The notes under the pieces were generated by a model. The model ran no database searches. It was not told the origin of the DNA and saw only the letters and a list, made by a program, of their open reading frames with translations. The translations under genes and the position numbers were made by a program. DNA of 19,804 nucleotides. It comes from Burkholderiales bacterium. Lineage in GTDB: Bacteria > Pseudomonadota > Gammaproteobacteria > Burkholderiales > Casimicrobiaceae. The stretch is taken from contig JANXNO010000286.1 in assembly GCA_025354075.1 (NCBI GenBank), positions 1 to 19,804 on the forward strand. The letters are read 5' to 3'. Below are positions 7,458 to 16,559 of the stretch, in pieces (within the stretch, counting starts at the first letter, position 1; every line of letters begins with the position of its first letter).

Positions 7458-8381
7458 ATGAACACACCCGCCCGCCGACGCAAGTGGAAACAGCGCGACA
7501 TCGCGCCGTATCTTTTCATTGCGCCATTCTTTGTGCTGTTTTTGGTGTTTGGGGTGTTTCCGCTCGGCTTCTCGGTCTGGCTTTCGCTGCATCAATGGGA
7601 GCCCGCAGCGGGCATGTCGGCGATGCGCTGGGTGGGACTCGACAACTATATGTTTGCGTTGACCGATCCGTGGTTTCATCGCTCGTTGTGGAACACGCTG
7701 TGGTTTGCGGTCGTGTCCGGTTTGCCACAGCATCTGGTGGCATTGCCACTCGCGTATTTCATCCAGTCACGCTTGAAGCGCAGCAGAAATCTGGTGGTGG
7801 GTGCGTATTTCATTCCGTACATCACGTCAAGCGTCGCCATCGCACTGATTTTCGCCACGCTGTATTCCAAGGATTACGGGGTCATCAATGCGTTGCTTCA
7901 GGCCTTGCATCTGCCGGGCGATATTGATTGGCTGGGGGACGCCAGCTACACCAAACCCGCCGTGGCGTTTGTGGTGTTCTGGCGTTATCTGGGCTGGAAC
8001 ATCGTGCTCTATCTCTCTGCGCTGCAAATCGTCGACAACGATCTCTATGAAGCTGCAACGCTTGACGACGTGAGCTTCTGGCAACAGTTTTGGCACATCA
8101 CGTTGCCGTTGTTGCGACCGATGATTTTCTTTGCGGTCACACTTACGCTGATCGGCAATCTGCAATTGTTTGAAGAGCCCTTCATCCTCGTTGATGCTGA
8201 AAAGGGTGTCGCGCCATCAGTGATGACCAGTGCGATTTTCATGTATCGACTGGCGTTTTCAGACGGTGATTTCGGAACAGCATCGGCGGTGTCGTGGATT
8301 TTGTTCCTTATCATCGCGGCGCTCACTTGGGTGAACAGTCGTTTGTTTAAGCGCGCAGAAGATCACGATGTCTCGCGCTGA
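7458..8381 (+). CDS. ABC sugar transporter permease, MalF-like
   Basis: A 307-residue inner-membrane permease with six predicted membrane segments, beginning with YLFIAPFFVLFLVFGVFPLGF. The cytoplasmic coupling loop that contacts the ATPase is visible as EAATLDDVSFWQQFWHITLP, the EAA motif. A TTG at 7410 in the same frame would overlap the binding-protein gene by 23 bp; I prefer the ATG at 7458 because the extra 16 residues look unlike the family start. Neither has a good ribosome site, so translational coupling to the preceding gene is likely. It overlaps the second permease by 14 bp, which fits co-transcription and equimolar assembly of the two-subunit channel. Confidence 0.93.
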   Translation: MNTPARRRKWKQRDIAPYLFIAPFFVLFLVFGVFPLGFSVWLSLHQWEPAAGMSAMRWVGLDNYMFALTDPWFHRSLWNTLWFAVVSGLPQHLVALPLAYFIQSRLKRSRNLVVGAYFIPYITSSVAIALIFATLYSKDYGVINALLQALHLPGDIDWLGDASYTKPAVAFVVFWRYLGWNIVLYLSALQIVDNDLYEAATLDDVSFWQQFWHITLPLLRPMIFFAVTLTLIGNLQLFEEPFILVDAEKGVAPSVMTSAIFMYRLAFSDGDFGTASAVSWILFLIIAALTWVNSRLFKRAEDHDVSR

Positions 8382-9204
8382 ACGCCCCGACACAGCGCGC
8401 TACATTGCCTACGCACTGGTGGCGGCGGGCGCATTGCTGCTGGTGTCGCCGTTCTATTTCACCTTCGTGTTTGCCACGCATACGCGCAGCGCAATTTTTG
8501 ATACGCCACCGCCGCTGTGGTTTGGCAGCGCTGTGCTTGGCAATTACGACATGTTGTTGGAGCGGCTGCCGTTTTGGCGCAACTTCGGCATGAGCGTTTA
8601 TGTGGCCGTCATGACCACCACGCTCAATCTGCTGCTGTGCTCGATGGGCGGTTATGCGTTCGCGGTGTATGAATTTCGCTTCAAGCGCGCGCTGTTCGCT
8701 CTGGTGTTGGCATCGATGATGTTGCCCGCATTTTTGAACATGATCCCGAGCTTCATGGTGATGCAGTTTCTCGGCTGGATCGACGAGCCACGAGCGCTGT
8801 ATGTACCGGGCGCAGCGGGTGCGTTGGGCATTTTCCTGATGCGACAGTACATCAGTAGCGGCATTCCCAAAGAGCTGATTGATGCAGCACGCATGGATGC
8901 GTGTGGCGAGTTTCGCATTTTTTGGAGCGTGGTGTTGCCATTGACCGGGCCTGCGCTTGGCACGCTCGGACTGATCACGTTCATCAATTCGTGGAACAAC
9001 TTTATCGCGCCACTCATCGTGATGCGCTCCGCTGAAAACTACACCCTGCCGCTCGCGCTTCGCAGCATGCAAAGCCCGAACAACACCGAATGGGGCACGC
9101 TCATGGTGGGCAGCGCTATCGCCATGTTGCCCCTGCTGATCGCTTTCTTTTTTTGTGCCCGTCGCCTTGTGGCGGGTTTGACTGCCGGTGCCGTTCGCGG
9201 TTGA
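8368..9204 (+). CDS. ABC sugar transporter permease, MalG-like
   Basis: A 278-residue inner-membrane permease, the partner of the MalF-like subunit. It has about six membrane segments, the first at residues 13-35 (IAYALVAAGALLLVSPFYF). The EAA-type coupling loop reads DAARMDACGEFRIFWSVVLP at about 171-190. The MalG-type FINSWNNFIAPLIVM segment follows. The start overlaps the preceding gene by 14 bp, and the glycosidase begins 24 bp after its stop, all consistent with one operon. Confidence 0.93.
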   Translation: MSRAERPDTARYIAYALVAAGALLLVSPFYFTFVFATHTRSAIFDTPPPLWFGSAVLGNYDMLLERLPFWRNFGMSVYVAVMTTTLNLLLCSMGGYAFAVYEFRFKRALFALVLASMMLPAFLNMIPSFMVMQFLGWIDEPRALYVPGAAGALGIFLMRQYISSGIPKELIDAARMDACGEFRIFWSVVLPLTGPALGTLGLITFINSWNNFIAPLIVMRSAENYTLPLALRSMQSPNNTEWGTLMVGSAIAMLPLLIAFFFCARRLVAGLTAGAVRG

Positions 9205-9228
9205 CCAGCGCAAATTCATATCGACTCA

Positions 9229-10626
9229 ATGACACCCAACGCTCTCGCCTCCCCGCCCGCTCCCGTGACATCAACGCCCAATCAAGTGTCACCCACGATG
9301 TTTGGCCCTGATTTTGTGTGGGGCGCGGCCACCAGCGCCGCTCAAATCGAAGGGGCTGCAACCACCGATGGCCGTGGCGAATCGATCTGGGATCGCTTTT
9401 GCGCCGAGCCCGGTCACATCATTGACGGCTCGAATACCAACGTCGCCTGCGATCACTATCACCGCTATCCCGAAGACGTGTCGATGATGCGCTGGCTCGG
9501 TCTCAAGGCGTACCGCTTTTCGATGGCGTGGCCGCGCGTGCAACCGCAAGGGCGGGGTGCGTGGAACGAAAAGGGCTTTGCGTTTTATGACCGCCTGATC
9601 GACGAATTGCTTGCATCCAACATTCAGCCACACGCGACGCTGTATCACTGGGATTTGCCGGCCGCACTGCAAGACGACTTTCTCGGCTGGCAATCACGCG
9701 ACATCGTGCCGTTGTTTGCAGACTACGCAGCCGAGGTAGCGCGTCGCTTTGGCGACCGACTGACCACTATCGCCACGCTCAATGAACCGTGGTGTGTGGC
9801 GACCCTCGGCCATGAGACCGCACAGTTCGCCCCCGGCATTGCCAACCGGGCCGCCGCCATGCAGGTGTCGCACCATCTGCTGCTTGCGCACGGTCGCGCC
9901 ATTCAGGCGATGCGTGCCGTGTGCAAAACGCCACTCGGCATTGTGCTCAATCACACGCCGTCATTTCCGGCGCGACCCACGGAGGCGGATCGCCTCGGTG
10001 CGCGGCTTGACGATGGCCTCAACGTGCGCTGGTACATGGATCCGTTGTTCATGGGCAGCTATCCGGCGGATGTGCTCGCGCATCTGGGCAGCGATGCGCC
10101 AAAAGTCGCGAGCGGTGACCACGCCGAAATCTCGCAGCCGCTCGATTTTCTCGGCGTGAATTTCTACACTCGCAGCCTTATCAGCACGCAGCAGCCAGCG
10201 CCCCCCGTGCCAGGCGTGCAGGGCTTCACCGATATGGGTTGGGAAGTAGTGCCCGAGGCACTAACGCAGCATCTGGCACGCTTGTCGCGTGAATACGCGC
10301 CACCGCCGATCTACATCACCGAAAACGGCATGGCCAATGCTGATGAACTGATAGACGGCAGAGTGACTGACACGCAGCGCATCGATTACCTAAGCAGTCA
10401 CCTGATGGCGTTGGCGCGGGCTGCGGAATTGGGTGTGGATGTGCGCGGCTATTTTTATTGGAGCCTGCTCGACAACTTCGAATGGAACTCCGGCTACGCC
10501 AAGCGCTTCGGCATGATTCACGTCGATTACGCCACGCAGCAGCGCACCGCGAAGGACAGCGCCTACTGGTATCGCACTTTCATCAGCGAACACGAGCGGC
10601 TCAATCGCGCGGCCACGGGAAGCTGA
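9229..10626 (+). CDS. Family 1 glycoside hydrolase, probable beta-glucosidase
   Basis: A 465-residue retaining GH1 enzyme that would release glucose (or a related sugar) from beta-glycosides in the cytoplasm; there is no signal peptide. The acid/base Glu is E186 in TLNEPW and the nucleophile is E365 in YITENG. Substrate-binding positions are also present: Q39 (AAQIEGA), H140 and W141 (YHWDLP), N185, W411 (WSLLDNFEW), E418 and W419. These residues make it an unphosphorylated-sugar beta-glucosidase type rather than a 6-phospho enzyme, which fits import by an ABC transporter instead of a PTS. The start at 9229 gives a 23-residue Pro-rich leader; the ATG at 9298 (MFGPDFVWGAATSA) is an equally plausible start and neither has a clear ribosome site. 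It sits between the permeases and the ATPase gene, 1 nt from the latter. Confidence 0.95.
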   Translation: MTPNALASPPAPVTSTPNQVSPTMFGPDFVWGAATSAAQIEGAATTDGRGESIWDRFCAEPGHIIDGSNTNVACDHYHRYPEDVSMMRWLGLKAYRFSMAWPRVQPQGRGAWNEKGFAFYDRLIDELLASNIQPHATLYHWDLPAALQDDFLGWQSRDIVPLFADYAAEVARRFGDRLTTIATLNEPWCVATLGHETAQFAPGIANRAAAMQVSHHLLLAHGRAIQAMRAVCKTPLGIVLNHTPSFPARPTEADRLGARLDDGLNVRWYMDPLFMGSYPADVLAHLGSDAPKVASGDHAEISQPLDFLGVNFYTRSLISTQQPAPPVPGVQGFTDMGWEVVPEALTQHLARLSREYAPPPIYITENGMANADELIDGRVTDTQRIDYLSSHLMALARAAELGVDVRGYFYWSLLDNFEWNSGYAKRFGMIHVDYATQQRTAKDSAYWYRTFISEHERLNRAATGS

Positions 10627-10627
10627 C

Positions 10628-11674
10628 ATGGCAGAGCTTCGCATTCAAGCGCTGGGCAAGCGTTTCGGCGCTGACGCACAAGTAGTCAAAGACATTGATT
10701 TGACCGTGGCCAGCGGTGAATTCATGGTGCTTGTCGGCCCGTCCGGTTGTGGCAAGAGCACCACGCTGCGCATGATTGCGGGGCTTGAAGACCCGAGCGA
10801 AGGGCAGATATTTATTGACGGCGTGGACGTCACTGACTGCGCGCCCGCCGCACGCGGCGTCGCGATGGTGTTTCAGAGCTATGCGCTGTATCCGCACATG
10901 ACGGTGGCGCAGAACATGGGCTTCGGTTTGCGCATGACCGGCGTACCTGCCGCCGAAGTGGAGACGCGTGTGCAGCGCGCTGCGCAGTCGCTTCAGCTTC
11001 AAGCATTGCTACAGCGCCGTCCGCGTGAGCTGTCTGGCGGGCAGCGACAGCGCGTGGCAATTGGTCGAGCGATTGTGCGTGAACCGAAAATATTTTTGTT
11101 CGATGAGCCGTTGTCCAATCTCGACGCATCGCTGCGAACACAGATGCGCGCGGAATTGGCGCAGTTGCACAAACGGCTCAACGCAACGATTATTTACGTC
11201 ACGCATGATCAGGTGGAGGCAATGACGCTCGGAGATCGTATCGCGATTTTCAATGCGGGGCGTATTGAGCAGGTGGGCACGCCGATGGAGCTTTACGAGC
11301 GTCCGTGTAACCGTTTTGTCGCGGGATTTCTAGGCTCGCCACGGATGAATTTTTTGCCTGTTGCGGTGGCGGAGGGGTTAATGCCGTTAGCGCCACAAGG
11401 CACAGTGACTGTTGGCTTGCGACCTGAGCACTTACGCTGGACTGCCAGTGAGGCGCCCGATGGCCCTGGCATTGAGGCGAACGTTCAGCGCGTGGAGCAC
11501 CTGGGCGATGTCGCGCTCGTGCATTGCCTTGTCTCTGGAGCCGAAGAACCAGTCATCGTGAAATCAGCACTTGCGCCGCGTGAATTGCCAGCCGTCAATC
11601 AGTGGTTGTGGCTGCAAATTGATGCGGATCGCGTGCTGCTGTTTGCTTCCGATGGCGGCTTGCTGAAGCGCTGA
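10628..11674 (+). CDS. ABC sugar transporter ATP-binding protein, MsmK/UgpC type
   Basis: A 348-residue cytoplasmic ATPase that powers the CUT1 importer. Walker A is GPSGCGKST (residues 37-45), the Q-loop Gln is Q83, the signature is LSGGQ (135-139), Walker B is IFLFDE (155-160) and the switch His is in VTHDQ (H193). The roughly 115-residue C-terminus carries the OB-fold regulatory domain (TVGLRPEHL), typical of MalK, MsmK and UgpC. ATG follows the glycosidase stop after one base, so translation is coupled. It ends the operon; a 158-bp gap precedes aconitase. Such ATPases can serve several transporters, but the context points to the adjacent one. Confidence 0.94.
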   Translation: MAELRIQALGKRFGADAQVVKDIDLTVASGEFMVLVGPSGCGKSTTLRMIAGLEDPSEGQIFIDGVDVTDCAPAARGVAMVFQSYALYPHMTVAQNMGFGLRMTGVPAAEVETRVQRAAQSLQLQALLQRRPRELSGGQRQRVAIGRAIVREPKIFLFDEPLSNLDASLRTQMRAELAQLHKRLNATIIYVTHDQVEAMTLGDRIAIFNAGRIEQVGTPMELYERPCNRFVAGFLGSPRMNFLPVAVAEGLMPLAPQGTVTVGLRPEHLRWTASEAPDGPGIEANVQRVEHLGDVALVHCLVSGAEEPVIVKSALAPRELPAVNQWLWLQIDADRVLLFASDGGLLKR

Positions 11675-11832
11675 TTTCGTCGGTTGACGTCAGCATCGAA
11701 CGCCTCTACACAATGCCTATGCTGTGGGTCCAGCGAGAGAAGAATAGCCAAGTATCAACATCGTCTGATTGTGCATTGCAGTCAATGAGAGTAGCGTGTG
11801 AACTCTGATTCATTGCTCAAAAATTGCACGTC

Positions 11833-14676
11833 ATGGCACACAATCTGCACAATACCCTCCGTACACTTTCGCTGCCAAACACATTCAGTCCGGCTACCAG
11901 CCCGCTGCACTATTACAGCCTGCCCGCGCTGGAAGTAGCAGGCGTTGGTCCGATCAGTCGGTTGCCAGTGTCGATTCGCCTGGTGCTTGAGTCGGTGCTG
12001 CGCAATTGCGACGGCAAGAAGGTTCATGAGAGCAACATCACCGAGCTTGCGAACTGGCAACCGAACACGCCGCGCGTTGAAGAAATTCCGTTCGTCGTTG
12101 CACGCGTGGTGTTGCAGGATTTCACTGGCGTTCCACTGCTGGCCGACCTCGCTGCGATGCGTAACGTGGCCGCTGCAATGGGCAAAGACCCGAAGCGCAT
12201 CGAGCCTCTCGTACCCGTCGATTTGGTCGTCGATCACTCGGTGATGATCGATTACTACGGCACCCACAACGCGCTGCGGCTCAACATGGCGCTGGAGTTT
12301 CAGAGGAACGGAGAGCGCTATCAATTTTTGAAATGGGGCATGCAGGCGTTTGACACGTTCAAGGTGGTGCCGCCGGGCATTGGCATCGTGCATCAGGTCA
12401 ATCTTGAATACCTTTTTCGCGGTGTGCAGATTCGCGACGGTGTGGTGTTCCCGGACACGCTGGTCGGCACCGACAGCCACACCACCATGATCAACGGCGC
12501 AGGCGTCGTAGGTTGGGGTGTGGGCGGCATCGAGGCTGAGGCTGCGATGCTCGGGCAACCTGTGTACATGCTGACGCCGGATGTGGTGGGCGTGGAACTG
12601 CGCGGCACATTGCGCGAAGGCATCACGGCGACCGACCTTGTGCTCACGGTGACCGAGTTGCTGCGCAAAGAAAAAGTCGTCGGTAAATTCGTTGAGTTTT
12701 TTGGTGAAGGTGCGGCGAGTTTGAACGTGGTGGATCGCGCCACCATCGGCAACATGGCCCCCGAATACGGTGCAACGATGGGTTTCTTCCCGGTCGACGA
12801 GAAGACGGTGGAATACCTCAAAGGTACGGGTCGCACCGAGACCGAAATCGAGGTGTTCACGGCGTATTTCAAAGCGCAGGGATTGTTCGGCATGCCGCGC
12901 GCGGGCGACATCGATTACAGCAGCACGGTGGTGCTTGACCTGACCAGCATCGTGCCGAGCTTGGCGGGGCCGAAGCGGCCGCAGGATCGCATTGCCTTGC
13001 CGGATATGAAGACGAGTTTTGAATCTTTATTCATCGCACCCGGTGCTGAAAATGGTTTCAACAAACACGCGACCGACCTCGGCAAACGCTACCCTGCCAA
13101 TCGCCCCGCAGTCGCGCCCAAGCAGTTGATGCCACCTAAAGTCGTCACTCGCAACGTGGTGGAGATGGCTGATCGTCCGACCGTCGGCGGCAATGACGCC
13201 GTCGCGACAGTGAGCGCTGAAGCGCCTGCGCTCGACACCAACATCGGCCACGGAGACGTGCTCATCGCGGCGATCACCAGTTGCACCAATACATCGAACC
13301 CCGGCGTGATGCTGGCTGCAGGTTTGATTGCGCGCAACGCAGTCGCAAAGGGCCTTACCGTACACCCGCGCGTGAAGACCAGCTTCGGACCCGGCTCGCG
13401 CGTGGTGAGTGCGTATCTGGCAGAAACCGGGTTGCAGCAATGGCTGGACACGCTGGGCTTTGACGTCGCAGCTTACGGCTGCACCACGTGCATCGGCAAC
13501 GCGGGTGACCTCGCGCCAGAGTTCAATGAGGCCATCATCAGCAACGACTTGATCTGCGCGGCAGTGCTCTCGGGCAACCGAAATTTCGAGGCGCGAATCC
13601 ACCCGAATCTGCGCGCGAATTATCTGGCGAGCCCGCCACTGGTTGTTGCGTTCGCCCTGGCAGGGCGCGTTAATATCAATATGGAAACCGAGCCGCTCGG
13701 CGTTGGTCACGATGGCGCACCTGTGTTCCTACGCGACATCTGGCCGTCGAGTGACGAGGTGCAAAAGCTCATGCGTTTTGCGACGAATCCCGCTGTGTTT
13801 CGCGACCTGTACGGCGACTTTACGCGTGACCATGATTTGTGGAATGCGATCCCCGCGCCGACCGGTCAGGTCTACACCTGGCCGCAATCCACCTACATCG
13901 CCAAGCCGCCGTTTTTTGAGAATTTCAGCATGCAGGCAGGCGGCATCGGTGACGTCATCGACGCCCGCGCGTTGCTGATGGTCGGCGACTCGGTGACCAC
14001 GGATCACATCAGCCCAGCAGGCTCGTTTAAGGAAGGCGTGCCAGCAGCGACCTACCTCCTGGCACACGGTGTCAAGAAAGCGGACTTCAACAGCTACGGA
14101 AGCCGTCGCGGCAATCACGATGTGATGATTCGCGGCACGTTCGCCAACGTTCGGGTGAAAAATTTGATGCTGCCAGCGCGTGAAGATGACACCCGCATCG
14201 AAGGCGGCTTCACGCTGCTCGACGGCGCGTGCATGCCCGTGTACGACGCCGCGATGGAATACATCCGACGCGGCACGCCGACGGTCATTTTTGCGGGCGA
14301 AGAATACGGTACCGGCTCTAGCCGCGACTGGGCCGCAAAAGGCACCATGCTGCTCGGCGTCAAGGCCGTCATCGCGCGCAGCTTCGAGCGAATTCACCGC
14401 TCAAACCTGGTCGGAATGGGCGTGCTGCCGCTGCAATTTAAAGACGGCGACAGCCATCAATTGCTAGGGCTGCGCGGCGATGAATCGTTCTCGATTTACG
14501 GCGTAGACGCAGACCTGAAACCGCAACAAGACATGCGCCTTCACATTCAGCGCGCCGACGGAACGACGCGCGACGTGACAGTGCTATGCCGCATCGACAC
14601 GCCGATTGAAGTGGACTACTACAAAAACGGCGGGATTCTGCCGTTTGTGCTGCGCGAGTTGATGGCCAGCGCTTAA
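11833..14676 (+). CDS. acnA: Aconitate hydratase A
   Basis: A 947-residue [4Fe-4S] aconitase that interconverts citrate and isocitrate in the TCA cycle. The cluster ligands are Cys484 in SCTNTSNP and Cys550 and Cys553 in GCTTCIGN; the C-x65-C-x2-C spacing matches AcnA/IRP1-type enzymes. Other family blocks are [16 protein letters not shown] and the C-terminal swivel-domain motifs GSRRGNH and [10 protein letters not shown]. It is about 50 residues longer than E. coli AcnA (891). The ATG at 11833 gives the usual N-terminus; a TTG nine bases upstream is in frame but has no advantage. No strong promoter or operator is visible in the 158 bp upstream, and it is not part of the sugar operon by function. 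I see no clear terminator downstream. Confidence 0.96.
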   Translation: MAHNLHNTLRTLSLPNTFSPATSPLHYYSLPALEVAGVGPISRLPVSIRLVLESVLRNCDGKKVHESNITELANWQPNTPRVEEIPFVVARVVLQDFTGVPLLADLAAMRNVAAAMGKDPKRIEPLVPVDLVVDHSVMIDYYGTHNALRLNMALEFQRNGERYQFLKWGMQAFDTFKVVPPGIGIVHQVNLEYLFRGVQIRDGVVFPDTLVGTDSHTTMINGAGVVGWGVGGIEAEAAMLGQPVYMLTPDVVGVELRGTLREGITATDLVLTVTELLRKEKVVGKFVEFFGEGAASLNVVDRATIGNMAPEYGATMGFFPVDEKTVEYLKGTGRTETEIEVFTAYFKAQGLFGMPRAGDIDYSSTVVLDLTSIVPSLAGPKRPQDRIALPDMKTSFESLFIAPGAENGFNKHATDLGKRYPANRPAVAPKQLMPPKVVTRNVVEMADRPTVGGNDAVATVSAEAPALDTNIGHGDVLIAAITSCTNTSNPGVMLAAGLIARNAVAKGLTVHPRVKTSFGPGSRVVSAYLAETGLQQWLDTLGFDVAAYGCTTCIGNAGDLAPEFNEAIISNDLICAAVLSGNRNFEARIHPNLRANYLASPPLVVAFALAGRVNINMETEPLGVGHDGAPVFLRDIWPSSDEVQKLMRFATNPAVFRDLYGDFTRDHDLWNAIPAPTGQVYTWPQSTYIAKPPFFENFSMQAGGIGDVIDARALLMVGDSVTTDHISPAGSFKEGVPAATYLLAHGVKKADFNSYGSRRGNHDVMIRGTFANVRVKNLMLPAREDDTRIEGGFTLLDGACMPVYDAAMEYIRRGTPTVIFAGEEYGTGSSRDWAAKGTMLLGVKAVIARSFERIHRSNLVGMGVLPLQFKDGDSHQLLGLRGDESFSIYGVDADLKPQQDMRLHIQRADGTTRDVTVLCRIDTPIEVDYYKNGGILPFVLRELMASA

Positions 14677-14892
14677 CCGAGCGCAACGCATCTACATTGT
14701 CACTTCCAGACGCCGGTAAGTGCCGTACGGTGTCCTATGCCAAACTCACCGCCGTTGCATAGTAGACGGCGAGCCAAAGCGCACGCTGGGTGTTGATAAT
14801 CGAGAGCGTCGCAGATCAAAGTGGCGCGCATTTTGATGCACAGCCGACTTCAACATTTTCAGCACATCGGTAACCCTATGTAGCCGTTACTT

Positions 14893-15363
14893 TCACGCTG
14901 CATCGCTAAGCGAAATGCCCGCGCGATTCACGTAATCGGCTGCGATTAAGAATACTGGGGCCACTCCGCGATCATTCACACCATTCCCGGCGTGCGCGAC
15001 GCCCACCGCACCCGCCGTGATTTCAATCGCGGTTATTACATCCTGTTTGGCTGTAGACATGCATGGGGCAGCTTCGACAATTGCCAGATTGGCAGCGTTG
15101 GAAAGCATGTGCTCTTTCAGCTCTGGGAGCGAGGCATGCGCGGCGTACTTCATCCGACTGATGTCTTGCGAGAGGCTGGACAGCGCATCACGCGTTTCGC
15201 TATGGCCTTTCCAACGATCAGACTGGGCGGTCGTTTGCACAGTAATCTCGGTAGGCTTAGCAGTGGTGGTTAGGCGCTTGGGTTGAGTTAGATACATTCC
15301 AGTCGCCACAATCGTTGCGGTAACAGCGCCTATTGTGACGATTGAAACGACTAAAAAATTCAT
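14893..15363 (-). CDS. Membrane-anchored protein of unknown function
   Basis: A 156-residue reading frame I do not recognise. From the ATG at 15363, preceded by AAGGAC (a fair ribosome site), it has one hydrophobic segment at residues 2-24 (FLVVSIVTIGAVTATIVATG) followed by a Thr-rich linker (residues 25-48) and a soluble part with a helical middle (about 60-90) and a single Cys. It looks like an inner-membrane-anchored or exported protein with the bulk in the periplasm. A longer start at 15417 is possible but the ribosome site supports 15363. Codon use is compatible with a real gene, but without a family match this is tentative. Confidence 0.6.
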   Translation of the reverse strand: MNFLVVSIVTIGAVTATIVATGMYLTQPKRLTTTAKPTEITVQTTAQSDRWKGHSETRDALSSLSQDISRMKYAAHASLPELKEHMLSNAANLAIVEAAPCMSTAKQDVITAIEITAGAVGVAHAGNGVNDRGVAPVFLIAADYVNRAGISLSDAA

Positions 15364-15426
15364 CTTTGTCCTTGATGTGTGTGCGCTCTGCGTTCCGTAC
15401 TTGCGGAAGCTGGCCAAAAGCAGGTG

Positions 15427-15792
15427 TTAGCCCTTCGCCAGAAAAAACGCAACCAGCGCGAGGGCTGCGGGCAGCGCCTGAATGAACAAAATCCGCTTCG
15501 ATACAGTTGCTGCGCCCCACACACCGGCGATCACCACGCACACCAAGCCGTACACCATGAACGCGCGTGCGATGGCGGCGTCTGGGTAGAGGAGCCCTAG
15601 CGCGATGGCGGCGACCAGGAAGCCGTTGTAGCAGCCTTGATTGCTCATAGCGGCGGCGCGCATTTCGATTTGATCTTTGGGCACGCCGAACACTTTGGCT
15701 CCGCGCGTGCGAAACAATACCGTCTCCAGCAACACGAAGTAGACGTGCAACAACAGCACGATGACGGCGAGAATTTGAGCGGCTAGCAACAT
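15427..15792 (-). CDS. DUF1304 family membrane protein
   Basis: A 121-residue integral membrane protein with about four hydrophobic segments. The family motifs are visible: ETVLFRT near residues 23-29, KVFGVPKD (33-40) and NQGCYNGFLVA (51-61). The function of the family is not established. The ATG at 15792 is preceded by AGGGA at suitable distance. It lies 63 bp upstream of the small membrane-anchored gene on the same strand, so the two could be co-transcribed. Confidence 0.87.
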   Translation of the reverse strand: MLLAAQILAVIVLLLHVYFVLLETVLFRTRGAKVFGVPKDQIEMRAAAMSNQGCYNGFLVAAIALGLLYPDAAIARAFMVYGLVCVVIAGVWGAATVSKRILFIQALPAALALVAFFLAKG

Positions 15793-15863
15793 GGTGATCC
15801 CTGATTTTGTTTTGCGAGCCGCATCTTAGTACGATGCGAACTTAGCGCAAAGCAACGCACGAA

Positions 15864-16346
15864 TCATCGTTTGATGTTTAGAAAATCGCCATCAAGTTCA
15901 GCCTTCAGCGACGCGAGTTTGAAGATGCCGCTGACCCGCGCGATAGGTGCCGCATCTGCCGTGATCATGCCCTGCACGAACACCATGTTGCGCGTCATCC
16001 GCAACACCTCGGCCTCGCCCTGAACCCACGCGCCGATGGCGGCGGGCGCGAGGTAGTCGATCTGCAAACTGATGGTCGGCAAAAAGCGCCGCCCGCCGAG
16101 CGCCTGATACATCGCGGCGTACGGCAATAGCGAGTCGGCAAAGGTCGCGAGCATGCCGCCATGCAATACGCCGCCCAAGTTGCTGTGCTGCTCGGCAACG
16201 CGAAAACCGAGCAGCAAACGTTCGTTCTTCCACTGCCCGTAAAACGTGGCGTTGCGGCTGGCAAATCCGCTGCCGGCAGCGGCGGCGACAAAGCCGGCGG
16301 GTATGTCGTGATCGGACTCAGGACTTGAGTGGCTCGGTTGCTGCAA
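15864..16346 (-). CDS. PaaI-like hotdog-fold thioesterase
   Basis: A 160-residue single hotdog-domain protein of the PaaI/acyl-CoA thioesterase superfamily, likely hydrolysing an acyl- or aryl-CoA thioester in the cytoplasm. The active-site stretch is GGVLHGGMLATFADS (about residues 58-72), with the HGG loop and the Asp of the central helix; the remainder follows the beta-strand pattern of the fold (TISLQIDYLAP). It starts at TTG (16346), with GGAG seven bases upstream, the third apparent TTG start in this window. The substrate cannot be read from the sequence. Confidence 0.85.
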   Translation of the reverse strand: MQQPSHSSPESDHDIPAGFVAAAAGSGFASRNATFYGQWKNERLLLGFRVAEQHSNLGGVLHGGMLATFADSLLPYAAMYQALGGRRFLPTISLQIDYLAPAAIGAWVQGEAEVLRMTRNMVFVQGMITADAAPIARVSGIFKLASLKAELDGDFLNIKR

Positions 16347-16353
16347 GGCGTGG

Positions 16354-16357
16354 CTCC
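16354..16357 (-). promoter_or_regulatory. Shine-Dalgarno GGAG for the thioesterase TTG start
   Basis: GGAG on the minus strand lies 7 nt before TTG at 16346, with no competing in-frame ATG until well inside the conserved domain. Confidence 0.5.
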
Positions 16358-16418
16358 GTATTTATTGTCGTTTGCTCATTGATTGCGTCGCTAAATCTTG
16401 AATGCAGGCAAATTTCAG

Positions 16419-16542
16419 TATCAGCTTTTTCGTGAAACGCCCTTTGAGTATGGGCGGAAGGCCAATATTAGCTAATTCTCGACTTTATGCATTTATTCGC
16501 CCTTTGCCCATATTAAATAAGGCTTTCAATAAAAAGCTGATA
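16419..16542. mobile_element. MITE-like element, copy 2
   Basis: A 124-bp element with long imperfect terminal inverted repeats. The ends are TATCAGCTTTTT (16419-16430) and its exact complement AAAAAGCTGATA (16531-16542); the similarity between the two ends extends about 45 bp inward with a few mismatches, for example TATGGGC on both sides. The centre is AT-rich and non-coding. Both ends carry a terminal TA, compatible with TA target duplication as made by IS630/Tc1-type transposases; no such transposase is in the window. A diverged copy lies at 385-498. The element ends 17 bp before the stop of the downstream phosphatase gene. Confidence 0.75.
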
Positions 16543-16559
16543 AAAATTATTGATGCGAT

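Noticed and set aside
8525..8545. GGCAGCGCTGTGC as a third LacI-type operator
   Set aside because: It only partly matches the core, lies inside the permease coding region and lacks symmetry beyond the centre.
8347..9219. 290-residue His/Gln/Arg-rich open frame on the minus strand
   Set aside because: It is the exact antisense of the second permease and its composition reflects reversed hydrophobic codons.
11675..11832. TTGACG at 11684 as the -35 of an aconitase promoter
   Set aside because: The matching -10 position reads TACACA, only 3 of 6 matches, so support is too weak to list.
13027..14397. Long minus-strand open frames opposite aconitase
   Set aside because: They are antisense shadows of a well-conserved gene in GC-rich DNA, with no recognisable motifs.
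14677..14892. Possible small gene or terminator after aconitase
   Set aside because: I found no convincing reading frame, ribosome site or stem with a T run in this 216-bp gap.
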